64,000 nt of DNA from Brachionus manjavacas. Its lineage: Eukaryota > Rotifera > Eurotatoria > Ploima > Brachionidae. Every line of letters begins with the position of its first letter. The stretch's first letter is position 1. The stretch is from contig JAHQIY010000006.1 in assembly GCA_019054805.1 (NCBI GenBank), positions 4,836,001-4,900,000 on the forward strand. The letters are read 5' to 3'. A program made the position numbers and the translations under genes. A model generated the notes under the pieces. The model did no database searches and was not told the origin of the DNA. It saw only the letters and a list, made by a program, of their open reading frames with translations. Below are positions 1 to 8,859 of the stretch, piece by piece.

Positions 1-1516
1 CTTGAGTTATAATAATATTTTATTAATAGCTACAAATCTATTCTATCTTAAACTACCGAATCTTTTTACTCTTAATTTAAGAAACAATAAAATAGAAGAA
101 TTAGACATTTGGTTCATTAGTTTGAGGATGATAAATAAAATTGATTTGAGCTTCAATCGAATAAACAAATTTGTCAATGGGAAAAATTGGAGCCCAAATT
201 TGCTGTCAGCAAATTCGGCTAGCAATAATCTTGAACTATTAGATTTAAGATTTAATAATTTAACTGGTTTTAATGACGATGTGTTAGGACTTTACTCGGT
301 CTGCACCCAAACAGAGTTTAATTCTTTTTTAAATCTGTTCAAAAAGCTTTTATTCACAGAAAATAATTTGGCATGCAGCTGTCAGCAGTCTTACAATCTC
401 TTGTCATTTTTTCGAAATTTTAGCTCTTCTAATATAATTAATAATAACGATTACCTTTTTTTTCACTTATGTTTATCTCCGAGTGAATTTTCAACCCAAA
501 ATTTGTTCTCTTTCACAGATCCAGACACTTGTTCGCCAAATTCCAACGTGTTTGCCACCAATTGTAGAGATGCAACCAATTCAGTAGTTCCAGAAAATTT
601 ATTAAACGAGCCCAAGAGTAGTCTAAACGAAGCAAATTTAGATTATTTTAATGATTCACAGATAGCCGGATATGTAATTGGCCTGGTTGGCATTTTTTTT
701 CTATTTCTCTTTTTAATCTATTGTATTTGTCCTATTGAGATTTTGGCCACTTGTTTTAATTGTATTCCAATTTTTTACCGCATTTGTCCCTGCAAAAGTG
801 GGGTCAAGCGGCACAAGGAATTCGATTTATTCATCAGCTATAATCAAACTAATGAAGCATGGATTCGTCAAAGACTCGTTCCGTTTATCAAAGAACGCGA
901 TTTGGTTGAGACCTACATTTTGCACTACAACTCAGCAAACAAATACAAGGAAGTATTTGGAAGCTATATCAAAGACATAATGAATCGAAGTAGTTGTATT
1001 CTATTTATTTTGTCTGATGCTTTTTTGATGAATGAATGGAATAATGCGGAGTTCAGACAGCATTTGAGACTTTTAATTACCAGAGGAAAGGCAAGATTTC
1101 TAGCAGTCCAAATGCATGACATTTGCGATGAGGAAGTGGATGAATATTTCACCGATAAGCTGCAAATACCAAGATTTGTTTCTTTGGAAAATGATGAATT
1201 TTTGTTTTGGGATAAGTTGGCTTATTTTTTGTACACAAATTATAAATCTTCTCCTATTGTTAAATCTAATAAAGTCAACGATTTTGATGAATTTGCGACT
1301 GAGAATTTTTATCGCCCTTCTCGTCCAGAGCGCTTTGGCTCGGAATTTTCTAGTTCGTCAAGCATAGATTATTCAGCGCACAAAATAAATTATCAGAAAA
1401 ACATTTCGACAAAAAATTATAAAAAAAATGCCACAAGGACTAAACCAGTTTTTTCACCCGATCGAAGGCCTATTTCTTACAGTAATTTCAAATTCCGGCA
1501 TGAAATTATTGAATGA
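1..1516 (+). CDS. Toll-like receptor, C-terminal part (LRR-TM-TIR), 5' truncated by window edge
   Basis: Single-pass innate-immunity or developmental receptor that signals through a cytoplasmic TIR domain. The reading frame is open to the left edge, with no credible ATG at the start, so the N-terminus lies outside the window. Visible in order: degenerate leucine-rich repeats (about residues 1-115 of the visible part), an LRR C-terminal cap beginning NNLACSC near residue 121 with later cysteines, a hydrophobic transmembrane helix at about 222-246 (IAGYVIGLVGIFFLFLFLIY), then a TIR domain from about 272 to 415. TIR box 1 reads FDLFISY and a box 3-like FW occurs in DEFLFWDKL. Box 2 is weak: no RDxxPG is seen, and the segment runs KERDLVETY. 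A serine/basic tail of about 90 residues follows. The visible part is one exon. The next 570 bp hold no gene. Confidence 0.93.
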   Translation, partial: LSYNNILLIATNLFYLKLPNLFTLNLRNNKIEELDIWFISLRMINKIDLSFNRINKFVNGKNWSPNLLSANSASNNLELLDLRFNNLTGFNDDVLGLYSVCTQTEFNSFLNLFKKLLFTENNLACSCQQSYNLLSFFRNFSSSNIINNNDYLFFHLCLSPSEFSTQNLFSFTDPDTCSPNSNVFATNCRDATNSVVPENLLNEPKSSLNEANLDYFNDSQIAGYVIGLVGIFFLFLFLIYCICPIEILATCFNCIPIFYRICPCKSGVKRHKEFDLFISYNQTNEAWIRQRLVPFIKERDLVETYILHYNSANKYKEVFGSYIKDIMNRSSCILFILSDAFLMNEWNNAEFRQHLRLLITRGKARFLAVQMHDICDEEVDEYFTDKLQIPRFVSLENDEFLFWDKLAYFLYTNYKSSPIVKSNKVNDFDEFATENFYRPSRPERFGSEFSSSSSIDYSAHKINYQKNISTKNYKKNATRTKPVFSPDRRPISYSNFKFRHEIIE

Positions 1517-2090
1517 AAAATATTCGGTTTATTTGCTTGTTTTCTTTTAATTAATAATGAGTTTTATTATACTTAGGATTTTTAGATCAAATTTTTAATA
1601 AATTTTTAAAAGAATATTTTTAAATCAGTGGAAAATTTTTTTAGAAGCCAAAAAATAGAGATAAAAAATAAATGAACTCATTTTAATATCTATTTTGGAA
1701 TCTTTGTAATTTTTATTCCTTTTTTGATGATCAATATGCTGTAAATTGCAATTGATCTAAAATTATTTCAAGAAAGACTCTATTTTAGTAGATTTTTACA
1801 CTAGAAAAAATAAATTTTATATTTATGTTCATAAAATGATATTGATATTTAGCTAATTTTTTCAACATTTAATATTTTCAACTAGATCATTTTTGAATTA
1901 ATTACAGAAAAAATAAACTTTTCAAATAAAATATCACTTTTTTATTTATTATTAAATTTTGACTTTACCATCAAAAAAGCCTAATGTCTTTAGTGGATAA
2001 TTAGAAGTTGCCTTCAGAAAATTTAGTAATTTTAAATTTGATTTATATTAGCTAAGGTAAAACAGAGTCAGAATATAAATAAATCTTAAT
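1517..2090. other. AT-rich 3' flank, no gene seen
   Basis: Downstream of the Toll-like receptor stop. Contains AATAAA-like polyadenylation candidates (for example near 1598) and homopolymer-rich AT sequence. No exon or RNA gene was recognised. Confidence 0.6.
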
Positions 2091-2120
2091 TTTACCATTG
2101 GCTTGTATTTAAGTGAGCAT
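2091..2120 (+). repeat. Left target-site duplication and left TIR of MULE 1
   Basis: TTTACCATT (2091-2099) is duplicated exactly at 4353-4361. The following 21 bases pair, with four mismatches, to the inverted right end. Confidence 0.85.
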
Positions 2121-4352
2121 ATAAAAAATATTGAATGAGCATTGATTTTTTAAGGTATTAGCAGTAAATTAAAATCATTAAAAAATCTCTAATTGAGCAT
2201 TAATTTATCATTTATTTAGCATTAAATTATATATAAACAAGCATTAATTAATTTAAACAGAAACAATGAGAAAATTTTTTTTTGCATTATAAAACCATTA
2301 TTGCACTAATAAAGCACCTTTAGCTTTTGCAGGTCTGCCTCTTTTACGTTTGCTACCAATTTCGACATTTTTAGCCTCCGGAGGTTGTTTGCAATATTTC
2401 AATCTTATTGACATCCCGATGATATGTTTGCACATGTAATTTTTCAAAAACTCTGGACAACTGCAAGTACTTTTTTTCCAATCGTCGTTTCTTGGAATAC
2501 AAACTCACCATATACCAAATTGAACATTTTTGAATGTGTCAAATGAATTGAATCTCGCATTGTCATATCAATGTATTTCTTTATCAGAAATCTTAGTTGC
2601 ATCTTTAGCTGGTAAATAATACATTATTTCATTTTCATTTTCTTTAGCAATAACTTGTTTATTTAACTTTGCCAAATTGTAACCATTGGTCCAATCAGAA
2701 AGTTTTATTGTCGTTTCTTGCTGAAAAATTTTTGCATTTATTGTGGTTGGGTTTCGTTCAATTGACCATTTTTTTACATTCGAAAGTGCAACAACAGTGA
2801 ATCTAGAAAGCACTAAACGATCACCGAGTGTATCTGCATCTTTAATTACACTATTTGTTGCTTCAAGTGAATTATTTGTGCTCGGAGTAAATAGTTGCAA
2901 TCTTTCGTACCATCCATCTTTTGTCATCAACCATTCACTTTGAAAGTATTGAATAAAGCTTGTTTGATTTTTCCACTTCTTCAAAAATATCTGTGTTGCT
3001 GTTTGGAAAATAGTCACATTTCTGGAAATTTGAAGTGTTTCAATATCTTCCATTATTTCACGTTGTGAATCCTTGTCTTCCACTTAGTTAGTTTTCTATC
3101 AACACATCTTTTCATATGAGCCCAACACATCGCCAAACACATTCGTAAAAGCATTTCTAAAATCTTCAGATCCATCTGCAATCAAAATCAAGTTTTCTGT
3201 CTGCATCTATAATCCACTCGAACTGGCACCTTGTTGAACACTTTTAAAAACAAATTCTATATCTTTTTGTTTCTGATTAGAGCAAACTGCGAAACTATAA
3301 GGATGAAAATGTTTATCCATGTCTGTTGTCCCAATGATTAGACATGGAAAGCCTTGCCATTTCAACTTGTAAGTTGCATCTGCATGAAGTCTGTTTGAAA
3401 TTGTTGTATTTGATAAACATCTTTTTGTTGTGATAAAAAATTCATCATCTGGTATTGAATTGTATTGTTGACATTAAGCTTCAAGTCCACCTTAACTTAT
3501 AGTCGACGTACCATTTTCTTTGCTTTTTAATGACGATAAATAATTTGCTAATTGCTGTTTTGTTGGTACTGGTAATTATTTTTCAGCTAAAATTTCCAGT
3601 ATGCATTTAGGTTTAATTTTCAATTTAAATAATTCACAGATCTCTTTTCTTGACTCTTCTTTAATTCCTGTTGTTCGTCGATCTTCGTAGACATGATCAT
3701 CATTATGAAAATCGATCATCATTTGATCAACATACTTACATCATCACTATCGCTGTGATATAACAAATGAATTGTTGCTGGACATTGTTTTGCACGTTTT
3801 TTTACTTGATTGCATCTATAATACACGCGTTTCCCTTCACTTGTATAGTTTGTCTTCGAAATACTCTAAATGCCATCACTTTTGATTTTCTCCATTGCTT
3901 CGTTCTTGTTGTTGAATGTACAAAATGGAGTCCATTTTCTTCTTGTTTGTTTGGATCCTTTTTTGACAGTTTCTGTTTCCACATATATAGTATCATCAGT
4001 ATCTGTGTCACTTTCATATTGTGGTACTCGTTAAATTGCCATTTTATGTGAGACTCAAGCTTCTTCATCGTTTTTATATTAAACAAAATTGCGGATTCAT
4101 AGTAAAAAGTACTAAATGGTAGTACTGTCAAGCAATTAATTTAAATTTTTTAAAAATTAATGTTAACTGAAATTTATAATGTTCAAAAATTTTATTAACG
4201 CATAATATATTAAATGCACGCTTGAAATAATTGATGCTTGTCCAATATAATTAATGTTGTTTCAAAGAAATAAATGCTAAATATTATTATTGTACAAATC
4301 AATTAAATTAATGCTTTTATCAATAAAATTAATGCTCATTTAAATATAAGTC
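2100..4352 (-). mobile_element. Mutator-like (MULE) DNA transposon 1, degenerate, with TIRs and 9-bp target duplication
   Basis: The ends are imperfect inverted repeats: 2100-2120 against 4332-4352, with 17 of 21 positions matching around a TATTTAA-TGAGCAT core. Both ends carry further AGCATTAA motifs inside. The element is flanked by a perfect direct repeat TTTACCATT (2091-2099 and 4353-4361), a 9-bp target duplication of the length typical for Mutator-like elements. The minus strand encodes a broken transposase. Near 3870-3735 lies a FLYWCH-type finger (GKRVYYRCNQVKKRAKQC). Near 3400-3220 is a DDE start, HADATYKLKWQGFP; near 3200-3110 comes LILIADGSEDFRNAF. At 3083-2568 is a 171-codon open frame with STNNSLEATNSVIKDAD. 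At 2500-2320 is a SWIM zinc finger (CSCPEFLKNYMCKH) followed by a basic GSKRKRGRP tail. Frameshifts and stops between these blocks indicate a dead copy. Confidence 0.88.
2568..3083 (-). pseudogene. MULE transposase fragment between DDE core and SWIM finger
   Basis: A 171-codon open frame on the minus strand inside MULE 1. It contains WYERLQLF and STNNSLEATNSVIKDAD, then a stretch with LGDRLVLSRF, a combination I recognise from the region just after the catalytic core of FLYWCH/SWIM-type MULE transposases. The upstream catalytic core and the downstream SWIM finger lie in other frames, so this is a piece of a frameshifted gene rather than a working protein. Confidence 0.75.
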
Positions 4353-4361
4353 TTTACCATT
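4332..4361 (-). repeat. Right TIR and right target-site duplication of MULE 1
   Basis: The inverted terminal repeat occupies 4332-4352 and the duplicated 9-mer TTTACCATT 4353-4361. Several TTAATGCT motifs precede it (4230-4340), mirrored by AGCATTAA motifs at the left end. Confidence 0.85.
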
Positions 4362-4589
4362 TAGTCTGATTCAAAAGTTTTAATTTGAATTTTTAATAAC
4401 AATGATATTATATATAAGCTACAGCAAGACTTGCTTGCGGAGGTGGCCTACTAGAAAGTCACCTATGATAGCTCCTTGCACATAACGAATAGAAAAGTAC
4501 TGAAAAAAGTATTACTGTTTGAATTTTTAGTCCAAATAAGAGCTAAGATTACAGATAAAAAGCTGTAAAAGAAATTTTTATAAATAAAT

Positions 4590-5180
4590 GTTGATGTTTA
4601 AGATTGTTGACCAGATCGGAAGGAATCGTATCCGTTCTTAAACTTGTTGACCGAGTCGGTATCTGTCGCTGTAGCTGGCAGGGCGTTCCACTCGTTGACT
4701 ATCCTGTTGGTGAGTATGTTAGCTCTGGATCAGGTTCCACGAACACAGCGCTCATGAAGGCGAATTAGTTTTAGGTCAGCAAGACGGTCTTCGTCAGTTT
4801 TTAATGCGGGGCACCAGTTTGATGGCACTTCTCTGCACCTGCTTGAGCATTTTTGCGTCTTTTTTGCCAGGGGGGCAGAAAACAGCGACATATTTCAGGT
4901 TGCGTCTTTCGTAGGCACAATTGAAGGTCCTGCAGGTATCTATGGTCCAAAATCTAAATAACCTTTTCAACTGGCCGAGAATTCCTGTAGCTCTGTTTTC
5001 TTGATTTTTTAATATGAATAGTAAATTTCAAGTTACGTGAAAACGTGACTCCCAAATCCTTTTCTGTGTCGTGAAAAGCTAGTGCGCTCGTGGATTTTCT
5101 CCCATCAGTAGTTCGGATTGGGCGTAGATGTTACCTTACCGGACCTGCTGAATTCCATTGCCTTGCATTTGCACACGTTT
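4590..5180 (-). pseudogene. Non-LTR retrotransposon RT C-terminus relic (CR1/Jockey-like)
   Basis: Translated on the minus strand, three frames give a collinear RT tail. First comes a degraded block near 5180-4950. Then, at about 4918-4802, comes NLKYVAVFCPP followed by KQVQRSAIKLVP, equivalent to the usual LEYA-W-P / LE-VQRRATK motifs. Next are DEDRLADLKLIRLHERCVRG and finally NILTNRIVNEWNALP plus SVNKFKNGYDSF (about 4740-4600), the common end of CR1/L2/Jockey-type reverse transcriptases. At least two frameshifts and several stops are present, so it is a fossil. The remaining sequence down to 4370 may be its 3' UTR. Confidence 0.8.
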
Positions 5181-5295
5181 TAATTTGAATTACTCTTTAA
5201 AATACACTTTTAATAGAAAATCCAGTATCGCTATGGTCAGTGTCTTTTTGGCAATTTTTTCGTAACTGGCTTTCATTTACTGGTTTCAACTGGGT

Positions 5296-5410
5296 AATAA
5301 TTGCGGTGAAGATGACCAACTCGATGCAGTTACCTCTCTGTCCTCTATGTCAAAAAAGAAACTTAAAAAAGATATGAGTTTCTTCCTATTATCTACTAGG
5401 CAAGAAAAGG
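5296..5410 (+). repeat. Dispersed repeat family R1, copy A
   Basis: About 115 bp resembling 12643-12760 (same strand) and 33230-33345 (opposite strand). Shared landmarks are ATAATTG, GATGA/TCAAC, TCGATGCAGT-AC and a 3' TTATC-ACTAGG. The central part of this copy has diverged. Family type is unknown; no tRNA-like A and B boxes were recognised. Confidence 0.65.
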
Positions 5411-5699
5411 GATAATTTTGACGTGAATTAACGTCAAAAAAGAAAATCTTTTTTGGAATTTACTTAAAAATTTCTGCAGTTATGTGTTAATTTTGGTAAA
5501 ATAACGTGAGAAATTAATTTTTTATAATTCTTAAGTAGTTAAAAAAAAAATCGTTAATTAACGTTATTTATGGTAAATTTTTTCTTAAATGGTTTTTTTT
5601 CATGTAAAAAAAACTTTTTTTTGATGTTTTTATTCAATATATAGAAATTCAAAAACTTGAAACCTTAATCACGTGATTACAACTTAAGTGATTGATTAC

Positions 5700-6402
5700 A
5701 AATCTAAATCCGATACTGAGACAAACGCCGACTATGGGCCCGTAACCGAAGGAACTTATTCAAAAAAGTAACTTCACTGCTAGCCTAGAGAATAGGGCAA
5801 GAGAACGGAGCACAGCCGGTAAAAAAACTAGACAAAAAGAGTATGACAACAATCACGAGATGAACATGAGAAAGATATCTCAAAAATCGATACAAGCAGC
5901 AACATACTTAACCACACTCAGCAAAGAACCTCACTTATCAAAGCAACTACGGAAGATGATTTAAGCCAACTATACCTGCTAAAAATGGAATTTGCTTTAA
6001 TAATATGACTTTCATTGTATCTAACTTTAAATAAAAACCGATTCGATGCTTTAAGTGTCAAAAACCTGGCCACATCTCAAAATATTGTAACGGGAAAGAA
6101 AAATGTTCGCATTGTGGAAGAGAAGTTAGCAATGAAAATTATGAGCATTAGAAAAAACAAAACAAAAATGTTTTCTTGAAATGCACTAATTACGCAAGTA
6201 GCAACCATATAGCTTATAGCAAAAAATGTCCGATTTTAAATAGATCAAATCTAAACATAAACTTACCAAATACATATAATAAAATACCTAAAGGGAGAAG
6301 ACCCCATGGTAGCATTGGTTGGCTAATCAAAAAAACTTTAAAACAATAGAAAAAAAAATTTTTTATAGTGAAATAATTACAATTTAGAGTTTGGTTTGAG
6401 AA
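5700..6402 (+). pseudogene. Non-LTR retrotransposon ORF1 (gag-like) relic with zinc knuckles
   Basis: In broken frames the region encodes a basic stretch (ENRARERSTAGKKTRQKE, about 5785-5842), then CCHC knuckles near 6055-6100 (CFKCQKPGHISKYC), CSHCGR, and a third Cys/His cluster ending CPI (to about 6238). This CCHC arrangement is typical of ORF1 in Jockey-type and related non-LTR elements, where it binds RNA. Stops and frameshifts interrupt it. The right side stops at the left TIR of MULE 2, and endonuclease/RT pieces appear on the other side, so both halves probably came from one element split by the transposon. Confidence 0.7.
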
Positions 6403-6567
6403 TAGTACATATGTTCGCAAAAATTATGTTCGCAGACAAAATTATGTTCGCAGAGTACAATATATGTTATCAGGGACGAATATTTGTTCGCAAGGACGAA
6501 TATATGTTCGCAAAGACGAATACATGTTCGCAAAAATTATGTTCGCATACAAAAATATGTTCGCACA
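6403..6567 (+). repeat. Left terminal repeat of MULE 2 with eight TGTTCGCA motifs
   Basis: ATGTTCGCA-type motifs recur at irregular 15-40 bp spacing. The first 37 bases are the terminal inverted repeat. Multiple subterminal motifs of this kind are usually read as transposase binding sites; here that role is inferred. Confidence 0.8.
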
Positions 6568-7445
6568 TATATGCCCATTTAATTTTACTCTTTAACGTTT
6601 TTTGAAGTAATTGCTAATTTTAAATTTAAAATTAAATCAAAATTAAATTTAATTTAATTTTAAATCTCTTGTGATATTTTTTGTTTTAAAAATTTTCTTA
6701 GAACAAAAATACTTTTGCTGTCTAAAAATACTCTTGTTAAATAAAAATTAGAAGAAAAAAAATTTAAAGCCATTAAAATTTATAATTATAAAAATTATCA
6801 AAAATGAATTTGAGATGCGGTAAAGTTAAAGACGAGCGACTGCCCGTTAAAAAGAATCGCCAAGTAAATAAATAAATAAGAAATTCAAGTTCTATGCCCA
6901 ATATAAACAACGTAGCACATGAGAATTTTCAATTTGACTTGGATCAAGAATTATATGAAAATAATCAACAAGAATACGATGACGATATTGACTTCGATTT
7001 TAATGAATTTGAGAGAAATGTTGTGATCCATGATAATTAAATTAAACATTAAACGGTTCCGAGGATGAAGATACTAGTACTGCAAAGAATAAGTCAAATA
7101 AATCGAATAAAGACGGGTCAAACACTGACGAAGACGTCGATGAAAACGATGAAATTGAAATACTCGAAGACATCATCGGTTCACCACTTGATCTAATAAA
7201 CAGTACAAAAAGGAATAAACAAGGCGAATTTTGTAAAAAGCTCTGCTATGCTGGTCATTATTATGTAGTGGATAGAGATTAAGTTAAAACAAAAACATCA
7301 AAAAAGTCGATTGGAAATGCGAACGTATTAAAACTACGCAAACAAATGCTAAGTGTATTGGGCGAGTAAAGTTTAAAGGTTATAATGAGCCTGTCACAAT
7401 TATAACCGGCCATAATCTTTTACCAGAGCCCAAAAAAAAGAAAAG

Positions 7446-7907
7446 TTGGAGCATTTAAATTGCATCAATAATTTAGCTCTTACAACTAAAGACCAACCAC
7501 GCTCATTAATTCGATCAGCATCGCTCGATCTAGACAACGCTATTGCGAGTCTTATACCCCAAAATAAGGCTCTTTTATCTACCATAAAGCGAGTCCGAAA
7601 GGATAAGGCAGGTTATGGGTCGAACCCTAAAAATTTGGAGGAGATCGATGTACCAGAAGAACTAAGGTACACTATTGTCAAACCTCCAAATGAACCTCAG
7701 GTTTTTTTGTGGGAGGATAGTCAGGACGAAAAAAGAATTCTTATTTTCACGACTCAGAGCAATTTAGACATTTTCTTAAAACATCGGGACTGGTATATAG
7801 ACGGAACGTTCGACGTGAGTCCGGTAATATACCAACAAATGGTCACAATTCATTGTTTATTTAATAATAAGGTAATACCTTTGTCTTACCCAATAAAAAT
7901 CTTTTAA
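7446..7907 (+). pseudogene. MULE 2 transposase, N-terminal and catalytic-start segment
   Basis: A 153-codon open frame. Motifs include LRYTIVKPPNEPQVFLWED, FTTQSNLDIFLKHRDWYIDG and TFDVSPVIYQQMVTIHCLF. The block RDWYIDGTF contains the first catalytic aspartate in the DGTF setting common to FLYWCH-linked MULE transposases. The frame ends at a TAA soon after LSYPIKIF, where an intact relative would continue. The remainder resumes at 7928, so the gene is interrupted. Confidence 0.8.
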
Positions 7908-7927
7908 CTTATAAAAAATTATATTCA

Positions 7928-8607
7928 ATGCTCATGCCGTATGTAAAAAATAAACTAAAAAGCATAAATATAGATTTTGAATTGGCCAATATTACTGCTA
8001 TTAGACAGTGCTTTCCTGAAACAAAAATAGGCTGTTTTTTTCATTTTACTCAGAACATGTGGAAACATGTTCAAGCCGAAAAAAAAACAGACGAATACGT
8101 CTTTGGGAAAGACTATTATTATTTATTTAGAGCCTTACAGAGTTTGGCTTTTGTGCCATTAGAGCTTGTAAATCTTGTTTATGAATGTTTAAAATTCATA
8201 TGTTTGTTTAAAAACTTTGCATCATACCAGGTTACTCTTAAATATTTCAAAACTTATTATTTAGGCATAAAATCGCGAATTGAACGCATTATACCCAGAT
8301 TCCCACCCGAACTTTGGAATGTAAGTGAGCGCATAGTCGATAGTTTACCTCGTACTAATAATAGTGTCGATGCGTGGTACAAACAGTTCGAAAGTTGTTG
8401 TGGTAAAAATCCGGGTGTTTAAAAATTAATTCAAAATTTCAGGGAAGAGCAAAAGTTACAAGAATTGGAATTCAGTAAACTTCGTACCGGTAAATTATAT
8501 AGTAAAGCTACAGATAAGGTAATTAGAATTTATCATATGTGCACAACATTCGACAAGATGATATTAAAGGTTTCTTAAGTGGTATGGCTCAAGATTTATG
8601 TGAATAA
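7928..8607 (+). pseudogene. MULE 2 transposase, C-terminal segment
   Basis: Open from 7928 to 8422, then continuing in another frame. Recognisable parts are TKIGCFFHFTQNMWKHVQ (the catalytic-core CFFHF-Q-W block of this family), RIERIIPRFPPELWNVSER and RTNNSVDAWYKQFE, the usual end of the core. A downstream piece (EEQKLQELEFSKLRTGKLY, then DDIKGFLSGMAQDLCE, stop at about 8607) is the C-terminal tail. A TAA at 8420-8422 and a frame change make it defective. Confidence 0.75.
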
Positions 8608-8764
8608 GGCTGTAAATAAATAATAATAGTCTTCCTTGAGTTTTTTTTCAATTTATTTTTCTAATTCAATTTTCGTAATTTTTGATGTTATTTTTATTCA
8701 ATAAAATTGATCAAAAATCAAAGAATTTTGCTAATTTTTTAATGTTTAAATATCTTATTTGAAC

Positions 8765-8851
8765 ATTTTTTGCGAACATAATTCGACTCTTGCGAACATA
8801 ATGTTGCGAATATGTTGTCTGCGAACATAATTGTTGCGAACAAACGTACTA
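8765..8851 (-). repeat. Right terminal repeat of MULE 2
   Basis: Inverted counterpart of the left end, with TGCGAACATA-type motifs at about 8771, 8790, 8820 and 8835. The outer 37 bases match the left TIR with three mismatches. Confidence 0.8.
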
Positions 8852-8859
8852 CTGCCTTT

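Larger units (their letters stand above)
6403..8851 (+). mobile_element. Mutator-like DNA transposon 2, FLYWCH-type, with TGTTCGCA-rich inverted repeats
   Basis: The ends are near-perfect inverted repeats: 6403-6439 against 8815-8851, 34 of 37 matching, starting TAGTAC. Both ends carry arrays of TGTTCGCA, about eight copies at 6411-6567 and four or five inverted copies at 8774-8842. Between them is a broken transposase gene on the plus strand: an acidic N-terminus (about 7063-7200), a FLYWCH-like segment (WKCERIKTTQTNAKC then GHNLLPEP, about 7309-7430), a DDE-containing part (7446-7907), a second part (7928-8422) and a tail ending about 8607. No matching direct repeat is visible at the flanks (left ...GTTTGAGAA, right CTGCCTTTC...), so the target duplication has been lost or never formed. 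Confidence 0.85.

Noticed and set aside
6411..6567. Regularly repeated TGTTCGCA resembling a repeat array of CRISPR type
   Set aside because: Eight-base motif, irregular spacing, an inverted counterpart at 8774-8842, and a eukaryotic transposase between them. It is a transposon end.
6396..6605. 69-codon open frame
   Set aside because: It consists of translated TGTTCGCA repeats of the MULE 2 left end.
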